Below are positions 54,251-63,782 of a DNA stretch of 64,000 nt, piece by piece. The position numbers were made by a program, and so were the translations under genes. How positions within the stretch are numbered: the stretch's first letter is position 1; every line of letters begins with the position of its first letter. The stretch covers positions 868,001 through 932,000 of the forward strand of contig NZ_CP023049.2 in assembly GCF_002285635.2 (NCBI RefSeq). Reading direction: 5' to 3'. A model generated the notes under the pieces. It made no database searches, was not told the origin of the DNA, and worked only from the letters and a program-made list of their open reading frames with translations. Source of the stretch: Chryseobacterium piperi. Lineage in GTDB: Bacteria; Bacteroidota; Bacteroidia; Flavobacteriales; Weeksellaceae.

Positions 54251-55340
54251 GGTTTCCTCCGGCATCAGTAAGCTGTCCTCCATAAAACGTAGAATAATTC
54301 CACATTAATATCTTGGGAGCTGAAGAATTATTTCTGAGTAAAACATTGTTTTCAGATCCACTTGCTGTAGAGTTCGTATTATTCGTGGCAGTTGCAGAAG
54401 CATTTTGTAAAGAATGTCTCATGAATACTTTTACGGTATAAAGGCCATCCGGGGTTTTAGCATCTACTGTAAAGCCTTTAACGCCTGTATCTGGATCCGT
54501 TACAAATTTCATATAATCCATTACCGCAACTTGCTGAATATCTGCATTGATCTGAGTTCCAACAGTTACTGAACTGCATCCTGCAAGTCCGGGATTAGCT
54601 GCTGTAAAAGGACTAAGATCAAAGGTAATACCTACGGGAGAACTCTGAGAAGCATTGGGAGTACCTTGTATTGTAAAAACCAGGGTACCGGAACCTTTGT
54701 CTAATTTACCGTCAGCAATGGTAGCCGTTACATTGGTATTCCCTGTTGAAGTTAAGGTAACCCCATTGAATCTACCCCCATTAGCTCCTGAATATGGAAT
54801 TCTCATAATAGTTCCGGAGATTATTGGAGTTGGGGTATTTCCATCGATGCTTTGAGAAGGATCAAGAATGGCAGAATTACAATTTAAATTTGCTGAAGCG
54901 GGTACCACAGAAGAACTGTCAATCATCTGCCACTCAGTACCTGTCCAGAAGTAATAGCCATTAGGATACGTCGTTCCGCTGTTAAATATCAATAAACCAA
55001 CAGGCTGATCACTGACATTTCCATTTCCGTCGCTGTCGAGATCCAGGGTTGTTGAAGTTAAGTTAACCTGAGGGATTGTTATTCCTCTGTTTTTATCAAT
55101 TGATGATATGGTTAACATTGAATAATCACTTGGCTTAGTCGTGCCTATAGAGGTTTGTCCAGTTGATTTTACCAGAAAGTCATTGGCTTGCTGAGTAGAT
55201 GTAGGTGTTCCTGTAAGTGGATTATCTTTTGCTCCGTCAATGTTAAAAACACCTTGAGGAGTTGTTGTATTAATCCCGACTTGCGCTTTCAGGAATAAGG
55301 GAGATAATGCCACTATGGCTATCCATAATTTGTTTCTCAT
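54222..55340 (-). CDS. Flavobacterial surface protein of the GINTTTPQ type
   Basis: 372 residues with a signal peptide (1-19, ending FLKAQ). The mature start QVGINTTTPQGVFNIDG is a well-known opening of Chryseobacterium surface proteins with structural similarity to phage tail fibres or adhesins. Asn, Thr and Ser are abundant in the C-terminal half, and there is no type IX secretion tail, so it may stay periplasmic or outer-membrane bound. Function unknown. A -7 box (TAATTTTG, minus strand 55452-55459) lies about 110 bases upstream. Confidence 0.8.
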   Translation of the reverse strand: MRNKLWIAIVALSPLFLKAQVGINTTTPQGVFNIDGAKDNPLTGTPTSTQQANDFLVKSTGQTSIGTTKPSDYSMLTISSIDKNRGITIPQVNLTSTTLDLDSDGNGNVSDQPVGLLIFNSGTTYPNGYYFWTGTEWQMIDSSSVVPASANLNCNSAILDPSQSIDGNTPTPIISGTIMRIPYSGANGGRFNGVTLTSTGNTNVTATIADGKLDKGSGTLVFTIQGTPNASQSSPVGITFDLSPFTAANPGLAGCSSVTVGTQINADIQQVAVMDYMKFVTDPDTGVKGFTVDAKTPDGLYTVKVFMRHSLQNASATATNNTNSTASGSENNVLLRNNSSAPKILMWNYSTFYGGQLTDAGGNLNVPAGMPA

Positions 55341-55686
55341 GATAGTATTTATTAGAAATTAATAGTTGTTTTTTTTGAAGCATTTATAGAAAGCGCTTAT
55401 TATATAATAAGTTCAGGAAGATCGCTTTCGAGTGAGTGCGAGAATCTTTTGCAAAATTAAATCTTATAAAAAAGGAAAAAAACAGCATATCAATCATATT
55501 TTTAAATTCATTTACAATGATATATGTGATTGTTATTCAGTTAATTGATTCAGCTGTTTTTAAAAAGTGACTATAATCATGAGAAAATTGTATAATCCAA
55601 TAGAATAAATTTGCCGGATAAAAGGAGTCTAAAGATTATACAAGGTAAGAAATATTAGAATGTTGTATAGTAAACCCAAAGTATCT
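55341..55686 (-). promoter_or_regulatory. Control region between surface protein and regulator genes
   Basis: 346 bases, no ORF. It holds the -7 box TAATTTTG (minus strand 55452-55459) for the surface-protein gene and an imperfect hairpin near 55394-55439 (AGCGCTT and repeats of GAGTGAGTGCGAG). Nothing else seen. Confidence 0.4.
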
Positions 55687-56454
55687 TTAGCGGTTTCCAA
55701 GCCAGGCGAGAAATTCATTGGCCTTTTCTCTTCCTACCGTTAATCTTTCATCGGTTTCGACTGTTAATGTCAAAATGAGTTTTCGGTTGAAATAATGCTG
55801 AACTTCTGTGATGTTTTTGAACGCAACGAGATACTGTCGGTTAATGCGGTAAAAAGATTGCTTGCCCACCAAGCGGTGTATCTCATCCAGAGATTCATTG
55901 ATGTTATATCTCTTTTTATCTTCAGTCACGATATTAATCCCGTTGAGACTTTTATAAAAATAAACAATAGTGGAAGTTGGGATGGTGATATAAGTATTTT
56001 GATTATAGACCAGAAAGCTTTTTTTAGTATCTTCAGAAGGCAGAGCCATTAAAAGTTTTGAGATCTCTGCAGTAGGGAGTAAATTTTTCTGAAAATAATT
56101 TTTTAGATTTTTTACTTTTTCTAATGTTAGCTCTATATCATTTTTGTTGAACGGCTTTAGGATATAATCAACCCCATTACTTTTGAAAGCCTGAATAGCG
56201 TAATCATTAAATGCTGTGCAGAATATCACCGGAGCATTAATATTTACCTTTTTGAAAATTTCGAAGCTTATCCCATCAGCCAGCTGAATATCCATGAAAA
56301 TAAGATCAGGATCATCATTCTGGTCAAACCAGGATATAGTGCTGCTTACGCTTTGAAGTATATCAATCACTGTCGCATTAGAATCTGCTGATTGAATCAT
56401 TCTTGCCAAAGCTCTGGCAGTTTTTATCTCGTCTTCAATGATTAGAATTTTCAT
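55687..56454 (-). CDS. LytTR-family response regulator (second pair)
   Basis: 255 residues. Receiver domain with acidic pocket E7/D8 (MKILIIEDE), phosphoacceptor D55 (IFMDIQLADG) and K in KPFNKND. LytTR DNA-binding domain (about 150-253) with SFYRINRQYLVAFKNI and ERLTVGREKANEF. Similar in layout to the pair at 35919-37780 but clearly a different gene. It overlaps the kinase gene by 20 bases, so the pair is one unit. No target is evident next to it. Confidence 0.92.
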   Translation of the reverse strand: MKILIIEDEIKTARALARMIQSADSNATVIDILQSVSSTISWFDQNDDPDLIFMDIQLADGISFEIFKKVNINAPVIFCTAFNDYAIQAFKSNGVDYILKPFNKNDIELTLEKVKNLKNYFQKNLLPTAEISKLLMALPSEDTKKSFLVYNQNTYITIPTSTIVYFYKSLNGINIVTEDKKRYNINESLDEIHRLVGKQSFYRINRQYLVAFKNITEVQHYFNRKLILTLTVETDERLTVGREKANEFLAWLGNR

Positions 56455-57481
56455 AGATAATGGGAAGTTTTATGGTAAATTCATATTCATTACTGTCTAT
56501 ATCTATAGCAGTTGTACAAATATAGCTGTATCTGCCTTTTATATTGGATAATCCAATTCCGAATGAATGTTGATTATTTTTAAGCTGCTTGTTGTTTTTT
56601 ACAACAATAAAGTCTTGTTCTTCATAAATTTCTACAGATAAAGGATATTCTAATGAAACAATATTATGTTTGATACAGTTTTCAACAAGGAGTTGAAGAG
56701 TGAAAGGAGGAATGTAGGTATTTCCCATCGAATCATTCAAATTAATCCGGATATCTATGCCCTCTTCGAATCTTGATTTTAAAAGGAAAATAAAAGATTC
56801 CAGTATTTCAATTTCATTTTTTAACAGGATCAGATCGTCTTTCTTATTTTCAAGTGAGAAACGGTAAAAATGAGAGAGATTCCTTACAAAACCGGACGCT
56901 TCTGGGTCATTGACATCGATCATGGCCTGGAGGGTATTTAAGCTGTTGAATAAAAAATGAGGATTGATCTGTTGTTTAAGCAATTCGTATTGAGCATTCA
57001 GGTTATCTGCTTTAATACGTTCATATTGTAATAGTATTTGTTGTGTAGTATAGCTCTGGTAAAGGAAATGAATAAACATAAAAATGGTTAGATTAATCAG
57101 AACTCCCCTGAACTGGTACATCATCATCATTGAATTAAAATTATATTTAGGAAAAATAAGATGATGCAGAGTGACCAGAATAAACATGACGATAACCCCT
57201 AATATATTACTCATCAAAAGCCTTTTGCCCCAAAAGTCTTTTCTGGAAGATGAAATTGAATATTTGGGTAGAATATATAAATTATAATACCAGACAAACA
57301 AGGCATATAATAGAGCCACAGAAGCATCAACCCCCAGCTCTACTAAGGTAATATTCAACTGCATGATTTTTGGGATGGAGGCAAGAACTCCAATAAAGAG
57401 TGAACTGAACCAGATCACCCTTTTTGAGACCTGGAATACACCATTTTTTTTAGAATCTATATATTTTGTTAAAAGCATCAT
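56435..57481 (-). CDS. LytS/YehU-type sensor histidine kinase (second pair)
   Basis: 348 residues from the ATG at 57481; an in-frame TTG 30 bases upstream lies inside a terminator-like hairpin and is less likely. Four membrane segments (about 25-145), then the His_kinase block YELLKQQINPHFLFNSLN with H175 and the HATPase motifs LVENCIKHN and GIGLSNIKGR. No extra sensor domain. It pairs with the LytTR gene by a 20-base overlap. Confidence 0.9.
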   Translation of the reverse strand: MMLLTKYIDSKKNGVFQVSKRVIWFSSLFIGVLASIPKIMQLNITLVELGVDASVALLYALFVWYYNLYILPKYSISSSRKDFWGKRLLMSNILGVIVMFILVTLHHLIFPKYNFNSMMMMYQFRGVLINLTIFMFIHFLYQSYTTQQILLQYERIKADNLNAQYELLKQQINPHFLFNSLNTLQAMIDVNDPEASGFVRNLSHFYRFSLENKKDDLILLKNEIEILESFIFLLKSRFEEGIDIRINLNDSMGNTYIPPFTLQLLVENCIKHNIVSLEYPLSVEIYEEQDFIVVKNNKQLKNNQHSFGIGLSNIKGRYSYICTTAIDIDSNEYEFTIKLPIIYENSNH

Positions 57482-57492
57482 ACACAATAAAT

Positions 57493-57530
57493 ACCCGGGT
57501 TTGAAAATCAAAATTTTGACAAACCCAGGT
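57493..57530 (-). terminator. Hairpin before the second kinase gene
   Basis: ACCCGGGTTTG pairs with CAAACCCAGGT (10 of 11) around an inner AAAATcaAAATTTT stem. On the minus strand T-rich sequence follows. It probably terminates the COG4315 lipoprotein gene just before the kinase promoter. Confidence 0.6.
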
Positions 57531-57577
57531 TCATTTAATTTTAGAATTTAATCTTTCTTTGCAGAAAGTGGAGCTCT

Positions 57578-58453
57578 TTAGTCAACTGCAAGGGCAACAT
57601 CTTTTACTGCTACAGGCCATACACTACCAGGTGGTCGATTATTAGGGACTGTTACTCCTTTATTGGATCCCCTTTCTTTATTATCTCCTCCGAAATAATA
57701 TAGAGGCCATCCTTTATAAGTTAATTGCTTTTTCCCATGCACCGTAATACTTCCAAATAAAGATTTATCTAAAGAAGACGGAACAACAATTTTATCCTCT
57801 TCGTAAATAGGCCATACATTGTCATTGGAAAAATCTGCCAGTGTCCAGTTATTTTTGTTTTTTCGATCATTGGTAAATGTATACAGGGTCAAACCTTTTG
57901 AATTGGTAAAGTATGACGTTCTTCCTGTACCTTCTGTATAATTAGAAGTATAATTTTTACCATTATTTCCTACAAGCTGTGCATTAGCAAGCATTATGGT
58001 ATAATCAGGCTTTGCAACAAACCAAACGTTGCCTGCACCTTCTCCTTTTGTTTCCCCTGGTGCTTCCTGTGCACCGCCATTAGGAGCAAAGTAATATAAA
58101 GGATAACCTTTATAGGTAATTTGTTTCTTACCGGAAACTGTTGTCGTGGTTTTGAAATCTTCAATATCTAAATCCTTACCCAAGGCCTGGGCAGTAAGAT
58201 TTTCAACATTAAAAATAGGCCAAACAGCTTCACATCCTCCTGTACAGGTATTGCTTCCGTTAGAGTCATTTGCGAAAAAATACAATGTTCTTCCAGTTTT
58301 ATCCGTCAGAACCAGACCCAGCTTAGCATCTGCCTTAAGCTGTATTTCAGGTTGGCTGTTCTGAGTAGGTACTTCAGTTTCACCAGTAGACCGGGAACAA
58401 CCTGTTATAAAAGCTAACAGAAATAGCCCGATTATTACAATTCTTTTTTTCAT
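57578..58453 (-). CDS. Lipoprotein with two secreted-repeat (COG4315) domains
   Basis: 291 residues, lipid-anchored at C19 (AFITGCSRS). Two copies of the secreted-repeat domain of unknown function (COG4315, PF03640 type), about 45-150 and 165-285, each with a GLVLTDKTGRTLYFFAND or SKGLTLYTFTNDRKN opening and a KKQITYKGYPLYYF or KKQLTYKGWPLYYF block. Function unknown; such proteins often appear beside stress-response and electron-transport genes. A -7 box (TATTTTTG, minus strand 58490-58497) lies about 36 bases before the ATG. It is a single gene. Confidence 0.88.
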   Translation of the reverse strand: MKKRIVIIGLFLLAFITGCSRSTGETEVPTQNSQPEIQLKADAKLGLVLTDKTGRTLYFFANDSNGSNTCTGGCEAVWPIFNVENLTAQALGKDLDIEDFKTTTTVSGKKQITYKGYPLYYFAPNGGAQEAPGETKGEGAGNVWFVAKPDYTIMLANAQLVGNNGKNYTSNYTEGTGRTSYFTNSKGLTLYTFTNDRKNKNNWTLADFSNDNVWPIYEEDKIVVPSSLDKSLFGSITVHGKKQLTYKGWPLYYFGGDNKERGSNKGVTVPNNRPPGSVWPVAVKDVALAVD

Positions 58454-58614
58454 CGTGTAATTTTTTTGTTAATATTATAGATCTTGTAACAAAAATATAG
58501 ACCGTGGATCTATGCCGGAAACAAAAAGATATGGGAGTGTTCAAGATTAATCAGGAAACGTTCAAATGAATGATTGGAGTGTACTTGGTCTGTACCTCCA
58601 ATCATGCTAATCTT

Positions 58615-59361
58615 TTATTTTAATCTGAAATTGGTAAGATCATAAGCTAATGAAAGCATGAATCCCCTATTGTATATCTTGATTTTATCTGTTTTGGTAT
58701 TTCCGTTAGCCGAACTATTGGCATTCTGAAAGAGATCTGTAAAACCGTGGGTATAGCGCAGCCCAATTGAAAAGCTGTTTTTTAATTGATAATCAATTCC
58801 CAGATTCATTCCGAAGTCAAATTTCTGGAGATAATAGCTTTTGCTTTCATCATTTTTAGCATCTCCAAAAATACTGGAATCTCTTACCAGATTGCCATTT
58901 TCATCCTTTCGCTTTGTATTAGCAGCTACCAGCATACTCACATAAGGCCCTGCATAGAATTTGAATCCGGATAACTGATAACTGATGTTGGCAGGGATCA
59001 GGTCGATATAAGAGCTGTTAACAACAGAATTATAGTTTTGATTGGCAGTATCTTCGTAAGATACTCCTACCCGCCTCTGATTGAACATTAACTCATGAGT
59101 AAGTCCGAGATTCTTTCCAATCTTTGTATTTACAAAAACTCCTGCCTGAAAGCCCGGTTTGAATTTCGTTGCCGAACTGGCAAAGATATAGTCTCTCTCC
59201 TTGCCATAAAAGTTATAAAAGTTGACCCCTGCTTTCACACCCCAACTCATCGTATTGGAATTCAGATCCTGATTATCATTAAAATTATCTTCTGTTGTTG
59301 TCTGGGCATAGGAAAGTTGCCCGCCAATTATTGTTATAAGTATGATCAGTATTTTTCTCAT
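58615..59361 (-). CDS. PorT-like outer-membrane beta-barrel protein
   Basis: 248 residues with a signal peptide (1-19, ending QLSYAQ). The mature part is eight to ten amphipathic strands (WGVKAGVNFYNFYGK, GFQAGVFVNTKIGK, FKFYAGPYVSMLVAA, FSIGLRYTHGFTDLF, RGFMLSLAYDL), the usual small outer-membrane barrel of Bacteroidota. It is the last gene of the metal-RND operon, 10 bases after the TolC gene, so it may aid metal export or just share the message. Substrate unknown. Confidence 0.8.
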   Translation of the reverse strand: MRKILIILITIIGGQLSYAQTTTEDNFNDNQDLNSNTMSWGVKAGVNFYNFYGKERDYIFASSATKFKPGFQAGVFVNTKIGKNLGLTHELMFNQRRVGVSYEDTANQNYNSVVNSSYIDLIPANISYQLSGFKFYAGPYVSMLVAANTKRKDENGNLVRDSSIFGDAKNDESKSYYLQKFDFGMNLGIDYQLKNSFSIGLRYTHGFTDLFQNANSSANGNTKTDKIKIYNRGFMLSLAYDLTNFRLK

Positions 59362-59371
59362 TGTTTTTTTA

Positions 59372-60670
59372 TTAGAAATTAATATCCCATATTCCGGCAG
59401 CCCTTTCCAGTTCTACCAGTGCCACAGCATAGTTGTAAAGGGTCGCGTAATAACTGTGCTGTACATCGTTATAAGTTCGCTGGGCATTCAGGACTTCCAG
59501 TAAAGAAGACTGCCCTCTTTTATAGCTGTACATTTTACCTTCCAGAATGGCTTTGGCTTCTGTAAGCAATCCGGATTTGAACTGGTTAACCTGTTTCTGA
59601 GCAGCGGTATAAGTAAAGTAAGCCTGGGTTACCTCAGTCTGGATCTGAAGTTCGGTTTGCCTGTAAGTTGTTTCGGCCTGTAAAGTTCCATATTGGGCAG
59701 CACGTAACTCTCCTGAACGGTTATTCGAAAACTTGAGCGGAATACTGACTCCTGCGTTTACTGTGGTCATAGCAGGGGTTGGAGCAATGGTATTTCTTAC
59801 ATAAGAAGCATTATTAACCCCAAATGATAACCCCAGATCGATAGCTCTGTCAGCTTTTGCCTGTTTCAGTAAGCTTTGCGATACATTTTTACTCTGTAAA
59901 GCCGCCTTGAGATCTGCTCTGTTATTCTGTGCTTCGATAACCAGGTCTTGTAGAGAAAACTGACGTTCGAAGCCAGAGAGATCACCACGGGGATACAATA
60001 AAGAATCGCTTTTTGCTTTTCCTGATAATAATGAAAGATTAGCCAGTGAAGCTTTCCATTCAGCTTCTGCAGAATACACATCATTAAGCATGGTGCCGGC
60101 TTCCAGTTTGGATTGGCGGGCATCTACCTGAGTGATCACGCCCAGCTTAAAACGAATACTGTCCGATTCTGCGAGCTTTTTCATCTGTAAATATGAGCTT
60201 GACTCTACTTCCAGGACTATTTTATTCTGAATGGCCTGTAAATAAGCCAATGTAGCATCAGCACGCAGGTTACGGAAATAATTATCCAATAAAAGACGGC
60301 TGAGTTGGGCTTCATTACGGGCTACCTCTATCCTTGCTTTTCTTTTTCCACCCATTTCTAAGGTCCAGGTTACCTCAGAATTAAATCCATATCCTAGTTT
60401 CATTCTCCTCTGACCATTATCAAACCATCCGAATCCTAATTGTGGATCTGGAAATATCCTGGCGGTTTGAATGGCCGCGTCAGCGATATTAATATTGAAT
60501 TTCTCTGCAGAATAAGCCAGATTGTTCTTTCCAACCAGATTGATGTAGGTATGATAATCAATCGGTTTTTTAGCGAACGCCGTATCTACCTTTTGTGCCT
60601 TTACGGTAAAGGATATATTCAGGATGATCATTCCCAGGAGGACTTGTATGTATTTTTTTATCGTGATCAT
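59372..60670 (-). CDS. TolC/CzcC-family outer-membrane channel of the second metal pump
   Basis: 432 residues with a signal peptide (1-25, ending FTVKAQ). Outer-membrane factor with two repeats of long coiled coils (about 60-240 and 270-430); the repeat openings IDYHTYINLVGKNNLAYSAE and LQDLVIEAQNNRADLKAAL are typical of CzcC/CusC. It starts 2 bases after the pump stop, so translation is coupled. Unlike the fused channel at 47985-52322, it is an independent gene with its own signal peptide. Confidence 0.9.
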   Translation of the reverse strand: MITIKKYIQVLLGMIILNISFTVKAQKVDTAFAKKPIDYHTYINLVGKNNLAYSAEKFNINIADAAIQTARIFPDPQLGFGWFDNGQRRMKLGYGFNSEVTWTLEMGGKRKARIEVARNEAQLSRLLLDNYFRNLRADATLAYLQAIQNKIVLEVESSSYLQMKKLAESDSIRFKLGVITQVDARQSKLEAGTMLNDVYSAEAEWKASLANLSLLSGKAKSDSLLYPRGDLSGFERQFSLQDLVIEAQNNRADLKAALQSKNVSQSLLKQAKADRAIDLGLSFGVNNASYVRNTIAPTPAMTTVNAGVSIPLKFSNNRSGELRAAQYGTLQAETTYRQTELQIQTEVTQAYFTYTAAQKQVNQFKSGLLTEAKAILEGKMYSYKRGQSSLLEVLNAQRTYNDVQHSYYATLYNYAVALVELERAAGIWDINF

Positions 60671-60672
60671 TT

Positions 60673-63600
60673 TTAGTTTTCTTTTGGTGCATTATAATTC
60701 TTTCCCCATTTATTTTCTATCAGATAATAAAGAGCCGGGAGTGCAAATAAGGTAATGATGGTTGAGAATAGCAGACCGTATACAATAACCGTTGCTAAGG
60801 GTCTCTGAACATCGGAACCAATACCTGTAGCCAATGAGGCAGGGAATAATCCCAAAATGGCTACAGTCGCAGTCATAAGGACCGGACGGAAACGATGTGA
60901 AGCACCTTCAATCACAGCTTTTTTCAAATCATATCCCTTTTTTCTGAGGGTGTTGATATGAGAAATCATGATGACTCCATTCTGTATGGCTACTCCAAAT
61001 AGGGCAATAAAACCTACGGCAGAAGAGATATTGAGCGTCATTCCCCTCAAATTAAGAGCCAACATCCCTCCAAAAAGAGCAAGCGGAACAATACTGATTA
61101 AAAGTCCGGCCTGACGGAACGATTGAAAGGCTCCATAAAGCAATATGAACATGATCGCCAAAGCAAGAGGGACAATCACCGATAACCGGGTATATGCACG
61201 GCTTTGGTTCTCAAACTGTCCACCCCATTTAATGGTATATTTTTCATGATCGTATTTTACATTCTTTTCAATAGCATTTTGAGCCTTTGATAAAAAAGAA
61301 GTAAGGTCCGTCCCCCGAAGATTAAGACGTACGGTCAGGTGACGTTTATTCATTTCCCGGGCAATCATACTTTCTCCCGTATTCATCTGTATCTGAGCTA
61401 CCTGGGATAATGGGATTTTAGCACCAGATTCATTGGTTAGCATAAGACTTCCTATCTTTTCAGGAGTATTACGGCTTGTTTCACTGTACCGGGTGATAAT
61501 ATCGTATACTTTAATCCCCTGGTAAATTTTTGAAACTGCTTTTCCTCCAATGGCGATCTCTATCAGGTCGGAGACATCAGAAACATTCAACCCATATTGT
61601 GCAATTTTTTCACGATCAACTTTGATTTGCAGTTGTGGCAAAGGAGGTTCCTGGTCTATTGCTAAGTCCACTGCCCCTTTTACATTTTTCAGTGTAGACA
61701 TTACTTCTTCTGCAATTCTTCGGGTTTCTTTAAAGTCATTTCCATAGACCTTAACAACAAGTTCACTGTGTGCCCCCGAAATTTTATCCATAACTCCATC
61801 AATCATAGGTTGGGTGAACGCAATATTATACCCGGGCATTTTCGCATACTCTTCCTCCAGTTCTTTGATCAGGTCAGCTTTGGTTTTGCCCCACTTCCAC
61901 TCACTGTATGGCTGCAGACCTACACTCACTTCAAAATGAGAAGGTGTCCAGGCATCCGTACCGTCATCGTTTCTTCCTGCCTGTACCATAACGTAGGTTA
62001 CTTCTTTGTACTTCAGGGTGCGGGCACGGAGAGTATCACTCATCTCCCTTGATTTTTCTACAGTAATACCGGGAGGTAAGGAAACCTGTAACCATATGGA
62101 ACCTTCATCCAGAGGAGGCAAAAAGTCTTTTCCTACCATGGCTGTCATCAAGCCTGTTGTCATTAGAATAGCCGCTAAAGGAATAAAAATTCTCTTAGGA
62201 TGTACCATAATCTTCTGAATCCTTTTGTGATATAGATCACTTAATTTTTCCAACCATCGGTTATGATAGATTTTTCGTGGCTTTCTGTAGATAACAAAAG
62301 CCAGTCCCGGAATAAGAAATAAGGCTACGGCCAATGCTCCTATTAAAGCATATCCGACCGTAAATGCCATAGGTGTGAAGAGTTTCTTTTCAACTCTTTC
62401 AAAAGCAAATAATGGTAAATAGGCTGTGATGATGATAATCGTAGCAAAAAATATAGGTTGGGCTACCTCTTTTACTTTTTGGGTGATGGTTTTTTCATCG
62501 AGCTCTTCATCCGGATGATCTTCTCGTTTCTTAAGAATGGTTTCCAACATTACAATGGCTCCGTCAACAATAATCCCAAAATCGATAGCTCCCAATGATA
62601 ATAAGTTAGCCGGAATATTGGTAAAATGCATCAGTATAAATGCTATTAATAGGGATAAAGGAATCGTAATCGCTACCAATAATGCTCCTCTCCAGCTTCC
62701 CAGAAAGACAATCAATACAATAATGACTAATGCCATTCCTTCAAGTAAAGTCTTAGAAACAGTGTGTAAGGTATTGTCTACAAGGTTAGTTCTGTCTAAT
62801 ACAACATGGATCTGTACGCCTTTGGGTAAAATATTCTTATTCAGATCATCTACAGCGTCGTTGACACCCTGTAAGACCGCTGAAGGATTTTCATTTTTAA
62901 GTAACAGTACAATACCTTCTATATTGTCAGAATAATTGACGCCTCGTTTATCAGAATATCCTAGTGCGCCTTTACGCTCAAGATTTCCGTATTTTATTTT
63001 GCCGATATCATTCATGTAAACCGGTGTTCCGGATACTGATTTTACAACAATCCTTCCCATGTCTTCCAGGGATTTTACCAATCCTATTCCTCGGATAACG
63101 TATGACTGATCTCCCCTATTCATAACACTTCCCCCGGAATTGGCATTGTTGGCCTCCAGTTTTTGAGCTACTTCACTCAGGGAAATGTTATATTGCTCAA
63201 GCTTTACAGGATCAAGCTCAACCTGAAATTGCGTGGTAATTCCTCCGAAATTGGTTACGTCAGCTACTCCCGAAACCTGTTTGATTTTAGGAATGATGAC
63301 AAAATTCTGCAGATCGGTAAGCTCCCGTAGATCATGGGTTTTACTTTCAATGATATAGCGGTATATCTCTCCAGTAGGCGATGTTAGCGGATCTAGCCCG
63401 GGTGTTACTCCGAAAGGAAGTTCCAGGTCTGATAACCTTTCCTTAATTCTTGTCCTTGCCCAGTAATCATCGACTCCATCTTTGAATACTATGGTCACCA
63501 TGGATAACCCGAACGTACTTTTACTTCGCATCACATGCATGCCGGGAAGACCGTTAATAGCCTGTTCGATAGGAATGGTAATCTGCTGTTCTATTTCTTC

Positions 63601-63771
63601 TGCCGCCAGTCCCGGTACCTGGGTTACAACCTGTGAAGTGACGTCACCGATATCAGGATAGGCCTCTATAGAGAGCTGCTTCCAGGAATAGTATCCAAAT
63701 ACCGCAAGTAATGCAAACAATGCCAGTATGATCCATCGTTTAGCGATGATATTGTTTAAAATATTCTTCAT
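60673..63771 (-). CDS. HME-type RND heavy-metal efflux pump (CusA/CzcA family)
   Basis: 1032 residues, full length for CusA/CzcA with 12 membrane segments and two periplasmic loops. The HME signature DFGIIVDGAIVMLET lies in TM4, and the N-terminal LSIEAYPDIGDVTSQVVTQVPG segment is typical. It expels metal ions from the periplasm; Cu/Ag or Zn/Co/Ni cannot be told apart by eye. The operon order is adaptor (off the window edge), pump, channel, outer-membrane barrel, all on the minus strand with gaps of 11, 2 and 10 bases. Confidence 0.94.
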   Translation of the reverse strand: MKNILNNIIAKRWIILALFALLAVFGYYSWKQLSIEAYPDIGDVTSQVVTQVPGLAAEEIEQQITIPIEQAINGLPGMHVMRSKSTFGLSMVTIVFKDGVDDYWARTRIKERLSDLELPFGVTPGLDPLTSPTGEIYRYIIESKTHDLRELTDLQNFVIIPKIKQVSGVADVTNFGGITTQFQVELDPVKLEQYNISLSEVAQKLEANNANSGGSVMNRGDQSYVIRGIGLVKSLEDMGRIVVKSVSGTPVYMNDIGKIKYGNLERKGALGYSDKRGVNYSDNIEGIVLLLKNENPSAVLQGVNDAVDDLNKNILPKGVQIHVVLDRTNLVDNTLHTVSKTLLEGMALVIIVLIVFLGSWRGALLVAITIPLSLLIAFILMHFTNIPANLLSLGAIDFGIIVDGAIVMLETILKKREDHPDEELDEKTITQKVKEVAQPIFFATIIIITAYLPLFAFERVEKKLFTPMAFTVGYALIGALAVALFLIPGLAFVIYRKPRKIYHNRWLEKLSDLYHKRIQKIMVHPKRIFIPLAAILMTTGLMTAMVGKDFLPPLDEGSIWLQVSLPPGITVEKSREMSDTLRARTLKYKEVTYVMVQAGRNDDGTDAWTPSHFEVSVGLQPYSEWKWGKTKADLIKELEEEYAKMPGYNIAFTQPMIDGVMDKISGAHSELVVKVYGNDFKETRRIAEEVMSTLKNVKGAVDLAIDQEPPLPQLQIKVDREKIAQYGLNVSDVSDLIEIAIGGKAVSKIYQGIKVYDIITRYSETSRNTPEKIGSLMLTNESGAKIPLSQVAQIQMNTGESMIAREMNKRHLTVRLNLRGTDLTSFLSKAQNAIEKNVKYDHEKYTIKWGGQFENQSRAYTRLSVIVPLALAIMFILLYGAFQSFRQAGLLISIVPLALFGGMLALNLRGMTLNISSAVGFIALFGVAIQNGVIMISHINTLRKKGYDLKKAVIEGASHRFRPVLMTATVAILGLFPASLATGIGSDVQRPLATVIVYGLLFSTIITLFALPALYYLIENKWGKNYNAPKEN

Positions 63772-63782
63772 AAAGCATCCGT

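Noticed and set aside
54222..55340. Surface protein as a type IX secretion cargo
   Set aside because: No conserved C-terminal sorting domain is visible at its end (VPAGMPA).
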